This document shows positions 8,582 through 17,187 of a stretch of 21,987 nt of DNA, piece by piece. The notes under the pieces are model-generated. The model saw only the letters and a list, made by a program, of their open reading frames with translations, had not been told where the DNA came from and ran no database searches. Numbering within the stretch: position 1 is the stretch's first letter; the number at the start of each line of letters is the position of its first letter. Origin of the DNA: Gracilaria vermiculophylla (Eukaryota; Rhodophyta; Florideophyceae; Gracilariales; Gracilariaceae). Location of the stretch: positions 1,654,083 to 1,676,069 of the forward strand of contig JAHNZQ020000016.1 in assembly GCA_019155205.2 (NCBI GenBank), read 5' to 3'. Position numbers and translations under genes: made by a program.

Positions 8582-9458
8582 CAGTGCGTTTCAAAATCAT
8601 ATCATGCGCAAGAAACCCGCCAAAGTTGTACTTTAGTGCGACTTTTGCAGAACATGTAAGCAAAAACCGTTTCATAGTCATTACACTACATCATCAACAT
8701 CTATCAATAGGACTCGATGATCACCTCTTTCGCACTCCAAACAGCTTGAAATTGTACAATTGAAAGCTAATGGAAAATCATATGCCGAAATTGGCCGAGA
8801 TTTGTAGCGTTATCCTGCCACAATTCTCCGTTTTCTTAAAAAACCGGCAAGTTATAGAAACAAAAAACTACAGGGCGTCCACATTTTCTCAGTCCTGCAA
8901 ATAAGCGGGGTATTAAACGGGAACTGTGTCGAGAAAACTTTTCGTGCAAACGTATTGCATAAAACGTAAACCTCAATGTAGCTAAATCAACAATATGGAA
9001 GGAAATTAATAAAATCATTGTTCAAGTATAAAAGGATGAGGAAAACATTTCTTCGAGAAGATCATAGTGCGCGAAAAATAATTTCTTGGTGTACAAACAT
9101 GGTGCACTAGAAAGAGCAATGGAACACAGTCATAATTTCTAATGAAGAAAAATTTATAACTTGGACGGTCCGGAATGTTCTAAGTATTACTGGCATGATC
9201 GTAGAAAGAAAAGTTCACAATTTTAAACAAGACATTCTGGAGGCGGTTATTTAATGGTATGGGCTGGTATATCAAAATATAGAAAAACAGAAATTGTCTT
9301 TATTGCCGGCAATATGAACTCTTCACGCTACCAAAACGTTCTTTATAAATACATGCTTCCTTTTGGATATTGTGGACACGAAGAAAATTTTGTTTTTCAA
9401 CAAGATAATGCCCCGGTACACAAATCTAAATTGGTGTCAGACTGGCTACAAGAATGTA
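8582..9458 (+). mobile_element. Tc1-like DNA transposon, 5' part only
   Basis: The tip CAGTGCGTTTCAAAATCATA begins right after TA (8580-8581). The inner repeat CCGTTTCA lies at 8667. A broken transposase follows. Similarity to Tc1 ends abruptly at about 9458, before the catalytic Glu region and without a right end, at the edge of an unrelated 368-bp segment. The right part has been lost or displaced. Confidence 0.8.
8718..9458 (+). pseudogene. Tc1-like transposase pseudogene, 3' truncated
   Basis: The N-terminal helix-turn-helix region is readable as KQLEIVQLKANGKSYAEIGR (8739-8798), followed by a stop and more HTH-like residues (ATILRFLKKPASY). Frame changes and stops follow. The catalytic domain resumes with NLDGPECSKYYWHD, where the first catalytic Asp (9164-9166) is intact. 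A TAA comes soon after, then an open frame from 9254 (MVWAGISKYRK) reaches FVFQQDNAPVH with the second Asp intact at 9404-9406. The reading ends at LVSDWLQECS, so the third catalytic residue (Glu, 34 residues further on) is missing. Unlike the copy at 595-1588, the two Asp residues are preserved here. Confidence 0.8.
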
Positions 9459-9826
9459 GTACGACCAACAGCGGTTATGGACCAATTGAGGTGTTATTGT
9501 GGGACCTCGGCTGTAGGGAGCCTCGGCTGGGCTCGAAATAGAAGAGGAATAAAGGATACCTGTAGAGTCTGTGGCCGCACCAATCACTATAGGTGCAAGA
9601 TAGCCGTCGTGTTCTACGCCCCTGCTTAGTAGATGCAGTGAGTCGTGACGCGTGGGCTCGTAATACCTGCCAAGGTCTTGGGTAAACCAACCGGTCGACT
9701 GTAGAAACCAGAAGATCAAGCTAGTACCCAGGAGGTGCGTCCCTTTACCATGTAGGGAGAGGACACTCACGTCCTCCTTAAGGGTGGACGGGCTCGATCT
9801 ACTCCCCGTGGACGTGGCACGCTACG
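9459..9826. other. unassigned segment between truncated Tc1 element and LTR A
   Basis: This 368-bp piece matches neither the Tc1 copies nor the three LTRs. TGTAGTAC stands at its left edge (9455-9462) and again at its right edge, as the first eight bases of LTR A (9827-9834). On the minus strand a frame stays open across nearly all of it (about 9820 down to 9426) with ordinary composition, for example GVEHDGYLAPIVIGAATDS, but I do not recognise it. It contains a small hairpin, GAGGAC/GTCCTC. Confidence 0.4.
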
Positions 9827-10380
9827 TGTAGTACAGTGGCTCCTAAGGGAAAAACGGTGGTATGGCCTTATGGTAAAATATTCCTAAGGAGGGCTCGTAT
9901 TTTATTAGCTGGGCCACATGGTGCATAATTCCGCCCTCGTGCGCTACAGTATCCTTAAGGGACAGTAGAATTATTATTTATCTCAGTTATTTTATGCAGA
10001 TAATTACTACAGTGATGAGACCTGCCGAGGCGGACTCCCGGCTTGATACTTAATCTGCCGGTTGCGCTCCACCTCTGGGGAACTAAAGACAAGCACCCTT
10101 GCGTCTTCATCTACTTTTCCGGTTGGAATCTCTCGTCGATCAACTCAGGTTTGTAAGCCACCGATCCCCAGGTTGCATCATAGCAGCGCCTGTAGGAGCA
10201 TTGTCCGCCCAGTGAACCTCCCCCTCCGCTTGGTGTTTGCGGATCCCCTTTAAGAATTCCCCCGGCTCGCGATAGCACATACCGGAGACCACGTTTAGGA
10301 ACAAGCACCTTTGAAGTCAACAAAAACTCCTAGCGGACGTTGTGCTTTATTACCTCGAGAGGAGGGCCCACAGTGCCACA
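9827..10380 (+). repeat. LTR A (5' LTR)
   Basis: It starts TGTAGTACAGTGGCTCCTAA and ends CAGTGCCACA, with TG...CA borders. It aligns along its whole length with LTR B and LTR C. Conserved internal stretches include GCATCATAGCAGCGCCTGTA and CATACCGGAGACCAC-like blocks. An AT-rich stretch near 9968-9998 (ATTATTATTTATCT) is the likeliest TATA-type promoter region. In the first 240 aligned bases I count roughly 30 differences from LTR B, so insertion is old or gene conversion absent. Confidence 0.9.
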
Positions 10381-10535
10381 CCTGTTCTCCCGACTTAGAA
10401 GGTCACGGTTCCTAAAGGATTCGCACAGGTCGCAGCAGAACCGTGTTTCAAGTTTGCAATGATCAACCCCAAGAGTGGAATTCTTCCTTAAGGTGATTCG
10501 GAAGTGGAGCAAAATCACCCCCGACCTACTCCTCT
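10381..10535 (+). other. retrotransposon leader between LTR A and gag
   Basis: This is the stretch where a primer-binding site should lie. The bases right after the LTR (CCTGTTCTCCCGACTTAG) do not begin TGG, as a site complementary to a tRNA 3' CCA end would. A perfect 8-bp inverted repeat, CACGGTTC (10404-10411) with GAACCGTG (10438-10445), could form a stem in the RNA. Confidence 0.5.
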
Positions 10536-12809
10536 ATGGATCCCTCAGAACCCCCAATGGAAACCCCTCTACAGGATCTTCAAGCAACTGACTCCGTCGG
10601 TGGGCGCAGCACGCGCAGCGCTCCCCATGGGATGGCCGCTACACTGGAGGACCTTGAAAGTCTCCTTCAGAATCCTGGCTGCTCTGTGGACCGTTTCAAG
10701 AATCGCCTTAGGAGAATGCATGATCGAAGGCAAGCGGGATCCCCCGCGACACCCCTGGAAAACGCGGATATGGAGGTTGAAGAACCGCACACGGCATCGC
10801 AGCCGCCACCTCAGGAGCTGCAGGGACGGGAACACCCGGAGGCTAACTCCCTCCTGGAGTCGCCGGCCCCGCGGCTTACGGATTGGCTCTCACAAGAGCT
10901 GGTCGAACGAAAACCTGCAGGTATTTAAGCCCACTTTGGAGCGCGCCGCCACGTCCTTGTCAAGGAAATCGCAACGGAGAGCGCTCACCATGCTGTGGAT
11001 GCTTTGCTGGATTTCGATCCCTTCCTTGATGTGATCTCAGATGTTATCCGTGCGGAGATTCGCTCCCAAACCTCGCAGCTGCTCCCCGCAGCGGCGTTTC
11101 AAGGTTATTCTTCCGTACAGGAGAGGTTCCCTCTATCATCACCTAAGGTGACCCCGGGCAGAGAAGGACAGGATACTGCCACCCCCTACGCCAGAGGAGG
11201 AAAGGATACTGCCGCAGGGAAACGGGACCACCTCATGAATCTTGCTATTCACTGTCTGGACCTGACGCCCCGCGGAGGAGGACAGGATACCGGTCGCGAA
11301 GAAATTCACCAAAGTAGAGAAGAACAGGATACTCCTCAGGTGGATCCCGATCACGGGAGTATCGCCGGTAACCCAGACCACCTCAAGGAAAGACGCCAAA
11401 AGAGACGGAGGGAGAAAAGAAGAAAGAGAGACACCGATTCGAAGAGAAGCTCAGACTCCGAATCCGTGAACAGCTCCAGCTCGGAGGACAGTATACCTCC
11501 CAAAGAGAAGAGCAGAAGGTTCAGGAAGGGCGTCCCGCTTAACGACCTCTTCGCCAAAGTGGTGGATTATGACACCTGTAGGTTGAATGATCCCTCCACT
11601 CTTTACGACGTGTCGGTCGCTAAACGACTTACGAAGATCCAGCGCCGCATGGATATTCAAAAGAAGAAGCACTACTTCTCAGGCGAAAACCCCATCTCGG
11701 TGTTGAATTTTCTTACGCGCTTCCGTTCAGCGTGTAATACCAATGGTTTCCATGATGGTGCCGGCGTATGGTGCTTTCAGTTCTACCTCACAGGCCAAGC
11801 GCACTCGCTGGTGCAGCCGCGCCTCACGGGGGAGAGCACCATTGTGGATGATCCTGGAACGGAGATTTTGAAGACGTATCCGGAGGTGGTCAATATCCTT
11901 CTAAAAAGGTACGCCACGGACGAGATGATAGCCGATGCTGATGCTGAAGTGACCTCCTATAGGCAAAACACGGGAATGACCGGGACGGAGTTCTCACAAA
12001 AGCTGTGGGCGAAGGCCCTACGGTGTGGGAACGTGTACTCCGAACTGCGGTTGAAGTCGTTGTTTGTCGAGGGACTTCTTCCTTCGATACGCGCGAGGGT
12101 GCGTAATCACCTGACAACGCACCCAAAGACCACCTTCATGGAGCTAGCGCGTTTCGCGGAATCCTATGGGGATACCCACCGTGCAACTCGTCGCAGCCAT
12201 GCTCCACTTTCGGACCAACCGGCGGCCTCAAAGACCCGTCGGGCATCCGCCCTGATGTTGGACTCCATCACCTCGGAGAAGGTCGACAAGCTCACGCTCG
12301 TAGGAGAGCAAGAGGTTCTTGCCCTCACATACGCCTCCTCTCAGGGAGCACCGTCTAGGACGAGGAGACCCTCGGCTCCCACTTCGTACGCCTCGCCAGG
12401 ATCTTACAAGAGCGTCCGATTTGCGAACCCTCGAGGCTACCCACCGCCTTGCTGGATTTGCTTATCACGAGAGCCGGTACACTCTACGACTCTCACCCCT
12501 ACAATGAGGGCCGCAATTCTGCAGGAACGTGAGAAGAACTTCCAGGACCTGAAGGACACACCAACGGAGAGCAGAAGTTATCGAACCGCGTATCGCGACA
12601 TCTGCTCCCCTCAAGGAAACTACGGTTACCGTGCTCCACTGGGAGTGCAGCCTGTCTCATTGTCACTTGCACCCGCAACGCAATTGCCGGTGCCCGATCC
12701 GGTTGCACCTCAAGAGAACACGTTGCATCCCGATGCACAACCGCAGCAGCCGTCTCCGACTGCTACTCAGCCCCTTTCTAACCATAAAAACCCTCAGAGC
12801 CACGCGTAG
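10536..12809 (+). pseudogene. gag: gag (capsid/nucleocapsid polyprotein), one in-frame stop
   Basis: Gag packages the retrotransposon RNA into cytoplasmic particles. The reading begins at ATG 10536 (MDPSEPPMETPLQ) and stays in one frame to TAG at 12809, broken once by TAA at 10926-10928. The stretch after the stop continues without a new ATG, so the stop looks like a late lesion. Visible parts are an N-terminal region with four spaced GQDT-like repeats (11159-11340), a basic and Ser-rich patch (RRQKRRREKRRKR at about 11391-11430, then SSSSED), and a capsid-like helical region (FLTRFRSACNTNGF to LARFAESYGDTHR). A degenerate zinc-knuckle-like CWIC...H follows near 12451, lacking the last Cys, and then a Pro/Gln-rich tail. 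At about 757 codons it is long for a Ty3 gag. Confidence 0.85.
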
Positions 12810-12860
12810 AGGCTTTGCGTGGCTCCTTACCATCGACCCTCAGCTCCACGGAGGTCGCCA

Positions 12861-12872
12861 TTAGGAAAGGGG
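12861..12872 (+). promoter_or_regulatory. purine tract resembling the element's polypurine tract, at the gag-pol junction
   Basis: TTAGGAAAGGGG here is identical over 12 bases to the core of the polypurine motif found before LTR B and after the chromodomain. It contains the TAG that closes the pol frame upstream. It could be a central priming site, as some retroelements use, or chance; third occurrence at a functional boundary is suggestive. Confidence 0.35.
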
Positions 12873-13419
12873 AGAAACCGTCTGCTCCGTCATCGCGGAA
12901 TCAGCGGGCCCCACAATCCCGTTGGACCCATTTGACACCTTTGAGGATTCTGTTTGCACACTTCGCCGGGAGATTTACGAGGTATTTGCCTCTACAGGAT
13001 GTTACCCGCTCGCCTCCACCACGGTGCGCGCTATCCTCGATACCAGAGCTGGCCCCAATCTGGTACACGCCGACGTGCTCCCGCGGTCTGCTCTCGGCTC
13101 CTTGAGGACTGGCAAGCTCCCTGCGGTGCACGATGCGTCGCGTCGAGCATTGACCATCCTCGGTGCAATTCTTTTGTACCTCCGGCTGGGCTCCTTACAG
13201 GTAAAAGTTTGGTTTCTCGTGGCGACCAACTTGGCCGCACAATTTATATTGGGCACTTCCTTTGTGGATCGATATGTACGTGTAGTCTACCCAAGCCTGC
13301 GGAAGGTGACATTTCACGACGCCGCCTCTGTAGGTATCGTTTCCGCATCTCTAGCACCGGACGCCAACGCGCATCGCGTGGGTAATCTTCCAAAAAAGAC
13401 GCAGTCGAATAAGCTCTGA
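12865..13419 (+). pseudogene. pol: aspartic protease domain of pol, active site altered
   Basis: The retroviral-type protease cuts Gag and Pol. The pol frame opens after a TAG at 12862-12864, one frame away from gag and 55 bases past its stop, so no gag-pol fusion is possible in this copy. The protease signature is readable as AILDTRAGPNLVHADVLP, with catalytic Asp at 13039-13041. The family's DTG or DSG reads DTR here, a substitution at an essential Gly that should abolish activity. The second conserved block, FILGTSFVDRYV (ILG), follows at about 13240-13276 as expected. TGA at 13417-13419 ends the segment, and the same frame goes on after it. Confidence 0.8.
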
Positions 13420-13761
13420 AGGGTGAAGATCATCGAAATACCCGCGAGGAGTCAGGCCGAAGTCTGGGTGCAGACCTCTGCATCTGGCGTTTCATTCCTA
13501 CAGGGAAGTCCACACCTGACGACGAAGCAGCACTCCAAGATGGCGAACGGTGTTATGGAAATAATACCGAACATTCCCTTCTGGGTTGTGCTCGCAAACC
13601 TGAAGCAGTCGCCGTTACGGCTCCAGAAAGGAACTGTCGTCGGACTGGCACTACCCGCTCCTGCAGGACTGGCTCACCTTCTTCGTTCGGAAGACCTTGC
13701 GGACTGCGATTCAATCGCCACCATGGAGGCTGAAATGACTTCGACGGCTGCAGAGGAATAA
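13420..13761 (+). pseudogene. pol: protease-RT linker of pol
   Basis: This is the same frame as the protease, resuming directly after TGA 13417-13419 and ending at TAA 13759-13761. It contains a beta-rich stretch (IIEIPARSQAEVWV, FWVVLANLKQ, LQKGTVVGLA) typical of the region between protease and RT in Ty3 elements. It has no catalytic motifs of its own. The next codon continues the frame with NPASWQEKLQIGEDFEEYRS. Confidence 0.7.
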
Positions 13762-14697
13762 AATCCTGCCAGCTGGCAGGAGAAGCTCCAAATTGGCGAA
13801 GATTTCGAAGAATATCGCTCTAGGATAGTGGAGATGCTATCCGCCTTTGAGGACATGTGGTCTGGTCGCCTGGGTCATGTCAGCCTAGCCAAGCACAGGA
13901 TCTAGCTCACGCCTGATGCAAAACCGGTACATCAACTCCCGAGGAGGCCCGGCCCCCATGCGCGCGACTTTGAACGCGATGAGGTCCACCGGATGCTGGA
14001 GAAGGGCGTTATAGAGCCTTCCAGTTCCAAATGGGTCTCCCCGATGGTGTTTTTCAATAAGAAAGATGGCTTCTTAAGGTTCTTCATCGAGTACAGGCGC
14101 TTCAACGAGGTGACGGTACGCGATTCATACCCTACATCCCATATGGATGCGTTTATCGACTTTTTAGGTGATGCGTCTGTTTTCTCTACATTGGATGCCA
14201 ACAGTGGCTACGGGCAGAATGAGATAAACGACTCCGAGAAAGAGAAGACAACGTTCACCTCTCACTGTGAGATCTTCAGATTCCTAAGGACGCCATTTGG
14301 ATTGAAGAATTCACCCGCTACGTTCCAACGAGCGGTGGACATGATCATGTTAAAGGTGAAGTGGCAGTACGCCTTTGTGTATATCGATGATGTCATCATA
14401 TACTCCCGCAGCGTGGAAAAGCACATCATTCTTGTGAAGCACGTGCTCCAACTCCTAAAGGATGCTGGACTCACCTTGAAGCTGTAGAAATGTTTCTTTG
14501 TCAAGCCCTTGGTGTGTTACCTGGGGCACGTTGTGCTCTTGGGCCGCCTATAGGTTTCCAAAAAAACTCAGGACGATATCAAGGAAGCTCACCCTTGCAT
14601 AAACTAGACCTAGCTTCGCTTCTTCCTAGGGTACTGTAACGTCTTCCGGAGGTTTGTAACGAATTTCTCCCGCAAATCGGCGCCTCTAAATCGCTTC
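13762..14697 (+). pseudogene. pol: reverse transcriptase domain of pol, several stops
   Basis: RT copies the element RNA into DNA. Reading stays in one frame. Motifs in order are MLEKGVIEPSSSKWVSPMVF, YRRFNEVTVRDSYP, LDANSGYGQ (first catalytic Asp, 14194-14196), PFGLKNSPATFQR, and YIDD (14380-14391) carrying the Asp pair. TAG stops lie at 13903, 14485, 14551, 14605 and 14611, so the fingers/palm and the thumb/connection are separated. FIEYRRFNE shows drift from the usual VDYRRLN. The catalytic triad itself is intact, and decay is by scattered nonsense changes. Placement before RNase H and integrase marks the Ty3 order. Confidence 0.9.
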
Positions 14698-15276
14698 TTG
14701 GAGGAGGACAAGCCGACTCAATTGGCTATCATGACGGACGAGGAGTTTGAAGCCTTTGACACCCTGAAGAGGAGACTAATAGAACCATCGATCTTGGTAT
14801 TTCCAAAGCGGCACGGCCGAATGGTGCTGGACACTGACGCCTGTAAATACCAGGTCGGATGTGCCCTCCTACAGGAGCAATCGGAAGGTGGACTTCAACC
14901 CATCGGATACTGGAGTCGCAGCCTCACACCTACGGAGCGGAACTACTCCACATGGGAGCACCAATGTCTTGCCATCATATGGGCGGTTTCGCTTTTACGC
15001 CCGAACCTAGAAGGCGCGCGTTTCAACTTGAAGACAGACCACGCCCCACTGAAGTGGATAAAGTCCTTGACGGATGCTTCCGGTCGCCTAAAAAGATCTA
15101 GGTGACCCCTCCTGGAGTTCAGGTTTGACATCCTTCACCGTCCTGGCATAGAACCCCAGGCAGCGGATGCGCTCTCGCTAATCTCCACCGAGGGCGAAGA
15201 CAAAACACCTTTGGAGGACACCATCCCGTTTCTGGTCATCCAGGACGCCGACGGAAAAGAAAGATCCGATGGATAA
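14698..15276 (+). pseudogene. pol: RNase H domain and following linker of pol
   Basis: RNase H removes the RNA template during reverse transcription. Conserved pieces are MVLDTDACKYQVGCALLQEQ (first catalytic Asp), YWSRSLTPTERNYSTWEHQC, and FNLKTDHAPLKWI (third acidic residue). In the YSTWEHQCLAI block, the position that normally holds the catalytic Glu (KE before CLAI) reads Gln. A TGA at 15103-15105 falls where the family has a conserved Trp after GRLxR. The frame then resumes with LLEFRFDILHRPGIEPQAAD, the usual RNase H-to-integrase bridge, and ends at TAA 15274-15276. Confidence 0.85.
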
Positions 15277-16712
15277 TGTTTGGAGTGCTGTTAACCTGAA
15301 GGAAAGTACAGTGGACTCCCTGAGGTGATGGCTCTTGTTGAGGAGGAGAAAGAAGTTCTCCCCATCACTGTGGCGGATTTCCTGAAGGAACAAAGTACGG
15401 ATGCGTACTGCAAGGAGTGTCTCGCCACGGTGTAGAGTTTGACATCGTCATTCGACGTCGACCGAGACAGCGAGCTTGTACGCCGCGCCCCCTGGATGGA
15501 GCTCTCCAAAAGGTGGTCCCGACGAAGCTACAGGCGAGAATATTGTATCTCTCGCACTATCCTCGCCTCGCCGGGCACCCAGATGGATCTAGGATGTATT
15601 TAACCACGGGGAGGGAGTTTTATTGGCCGAACAAGGCTAATGACGCCTTCCAAACGGTGGCGGAATGCTATTCCTGCGCCGCCACTATGGGGAATATACG
15701 GAAACACCGGACGCCGCTCACGCTGTTCCCACCTTCAGGACCGTTGGAGTTCGTGGCCATAGATATCTTGGGCCCTCTCTCCAAGACGGAGCGAGGGCAC
15801 CGATTTATCCTCGTGATCACGGATCGTTTCTCGAATATCACGCGAGCCATCCCTCTCCGGAGCACCACCGCAGCAGTGATTGCCAACGCCTTTCTGGAGC
15901 ATTGGGTTTACCCTTGCGGGATACCATTATACCTCTTTACGGACAATGGCCCCCAGTTTGCGGCGAAGCTCTTCAGCGCCATCTCCGGAATGCTGGGGAT
16001 AAAACAGATGTTTACAACGGCTTATCACCCCCAGACCAACGGACAGCCGGAAAGGTTCAACAAGACCATCGCCCCGAGGCTCAAGCACTACGTCGCGGAC
16101 CACCAGAAGGATTGGGACGCATATGTGGGCCCCCTCACGTATGCATACAACCTGCAGGTGCACCGCTCCACTGGGACCGCTCCTTTCAATCTGGTGCTCT
16201 CGAGCATCCCGCCAAGTGTCGTCATTGCGGCACGCGCCACGCCACACCCGGCGCATGGGCCACAGGCACCAACAGCGGGGCAAGCCAAACGCTCCATTCT
16301 ATGGCGGTATGAGAACGCACTCTCCCTCGCAAAGGAGAGATTCAACGCCTCGCAGAGGAGATACAAACGGGACTTCGACCGCAAGGCTATGGAAGGCCCT
16401 CACCTGAAGGAAGGCGACGAGGTTTTTCTCGACAAACCCAGGGAAACATCCGACACACCGCCGGGCGTCACGCACAAGTTAGCGCCGAGCACCTCAGGGC
16501 CCTACAAAGTCCTGGCCACCTTTGGAGATACTGTCGCCATTGAGGTGAACGGGGTCAGAGACGTCGTCTCCCGTGATAGGGTGACGAACGTCCCGACGCC
16601 CAGCCTCTCTGGAATGCCCGCCGCCCCACCTCAGGGACAACGCGCGGAACTTCCTCATACGACCACCTCAGGCGCAACGACACCACGGGATACTGGGAAC
16701 CGCATCACCGTT
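15277..16712 (+). pseudogene. pol: integrase domain of pol, two frameshifts at its edges
   Basis: Integrase inserts the DNA copy into the host genome. The linker before it stays in the RT frame with stops (for example TAG at 15433). The frame changes in a C-rich run near 15485, after which a clean frame runs to 16751. In numbering from 15417, the HHCC zinc finger is His47, His54, Cys84 and Cys87. The catalytic core is Asp116 (AIDILGP), Asp176 (FTDNGPQF) and Glu212 (QPERFN), with exactly 35 residues between the last two: a complete DD35E. The GPY module follows at 361-363 (SGPYKVLATFGDTVAIEV). Near 16708 one base is missing relative to the copy at about 19400, which throws the frame off before the chromodomain. 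Confidence 0.92.
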
Positions 16713-16945
16713 TCGGTGAACCATAACCGGAGGCTCCCGATGCCATCCTAACCCCTGAAGGTGACATCCTCTACGCCGTGGCCCATATCGTCTCCCACCG
16801 ACGAACCCTTGCAAGAGTACTGCACCGCATCCGATGGTACGGATACACCTCGAAGGATGATACGGAAGAACCACCGGAACATATCCCAGAGAACTTCCTT
16901 CGGCAATACCACGCCAATCTGGTGCGGAAACGCCTCTCCACATAG
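16713..16945 (+). pseudogene. pol: chromodomain at the integrase C-terminus, out of frame
   Basis: Chromodomains on integrase tether insertion to marked chromatin. In the frame set from 16730 to TAG 16943-16945, the reading is TPEGDILYAVAHIVSHRR, RVLHRIRWYGYTSKDDTEEP, PEHIPENFLRQYHANLVRKR. This follows the chromodomain plan: Y-V-I-HR strand, then W-x-GY (consensus KWKGY), then a T-EP block and a helix with YH. The usual TWEP reads TEEP and one aromatic-cage position seems altered. A one-base loss near 16708 separates it from the integrase frame, where translation would stop at 16751. The related scrap at 19332-19510 keeps integrase tail and first half of the chromodomain in a single frame, which supports the joined arrangement. 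Confidence 0.75.
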
Positions 16946-16954
16946 GCGCTTACG

Positions 16955-16974
16955 TTTAGGAAAGGGGGAGGGGG
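16955..16974 (+). promoter_or_regulatory. internal polypurine tract copy after the chromodomain
   Basis: TTTAGGAAAGGGGG (16955-16968), followed by AGGGGG, is identical over 14 bases to the tract just before LTR B. It starts nine bases after the chromodomain stop, which is where a chromovirus would normally place its polypurine tract and 3' LTR. It is the likely ancestral plus-strand priming position, or a second active one. Confidence 0.6.
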
Positions 16975-17187
16975 CCCCCAACCGGAGTTGTTTTTCGTCT
17001 TTACAGTCTATCTCCTACCTGAAGTTGTCTTGTTTGCCTCCAGGATGCCGTTGCTCACTTTACGCATGCTCTCGTGGCTGCACTTCGTGTGGCTGAGCAC
17101 GTGGGCACGGCCTAGTCATATTGGAACTACCGTTCATGAAGCTTCTGCTTCATCCGAAGGATCTTTTACTCCCCAGGGTTCTATCAA

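Noticed and set aside
9541..9612. CRVCGRTNHYRC as a possible zinc knuckle
   Set aside because: Spacing C-x2-C-x4-H-x2-C is not that of a retroviral knuckle, and the frame spans the junction after the truncated Tc1 element.
9426..9770. 114-codon minus-strand frame
   Set aside because: It runs over the join between Tc1 sequence and the unassigned segment, so it cannot be an ancestral gene as a whole; no family recognised.
10062..10253. Small frames inside LTR A and their counterpart in LTR B (18883-19074)
   Set aside because: They exist only because the LTRs are repeats; LTR C does not preserve them as a coding unit.
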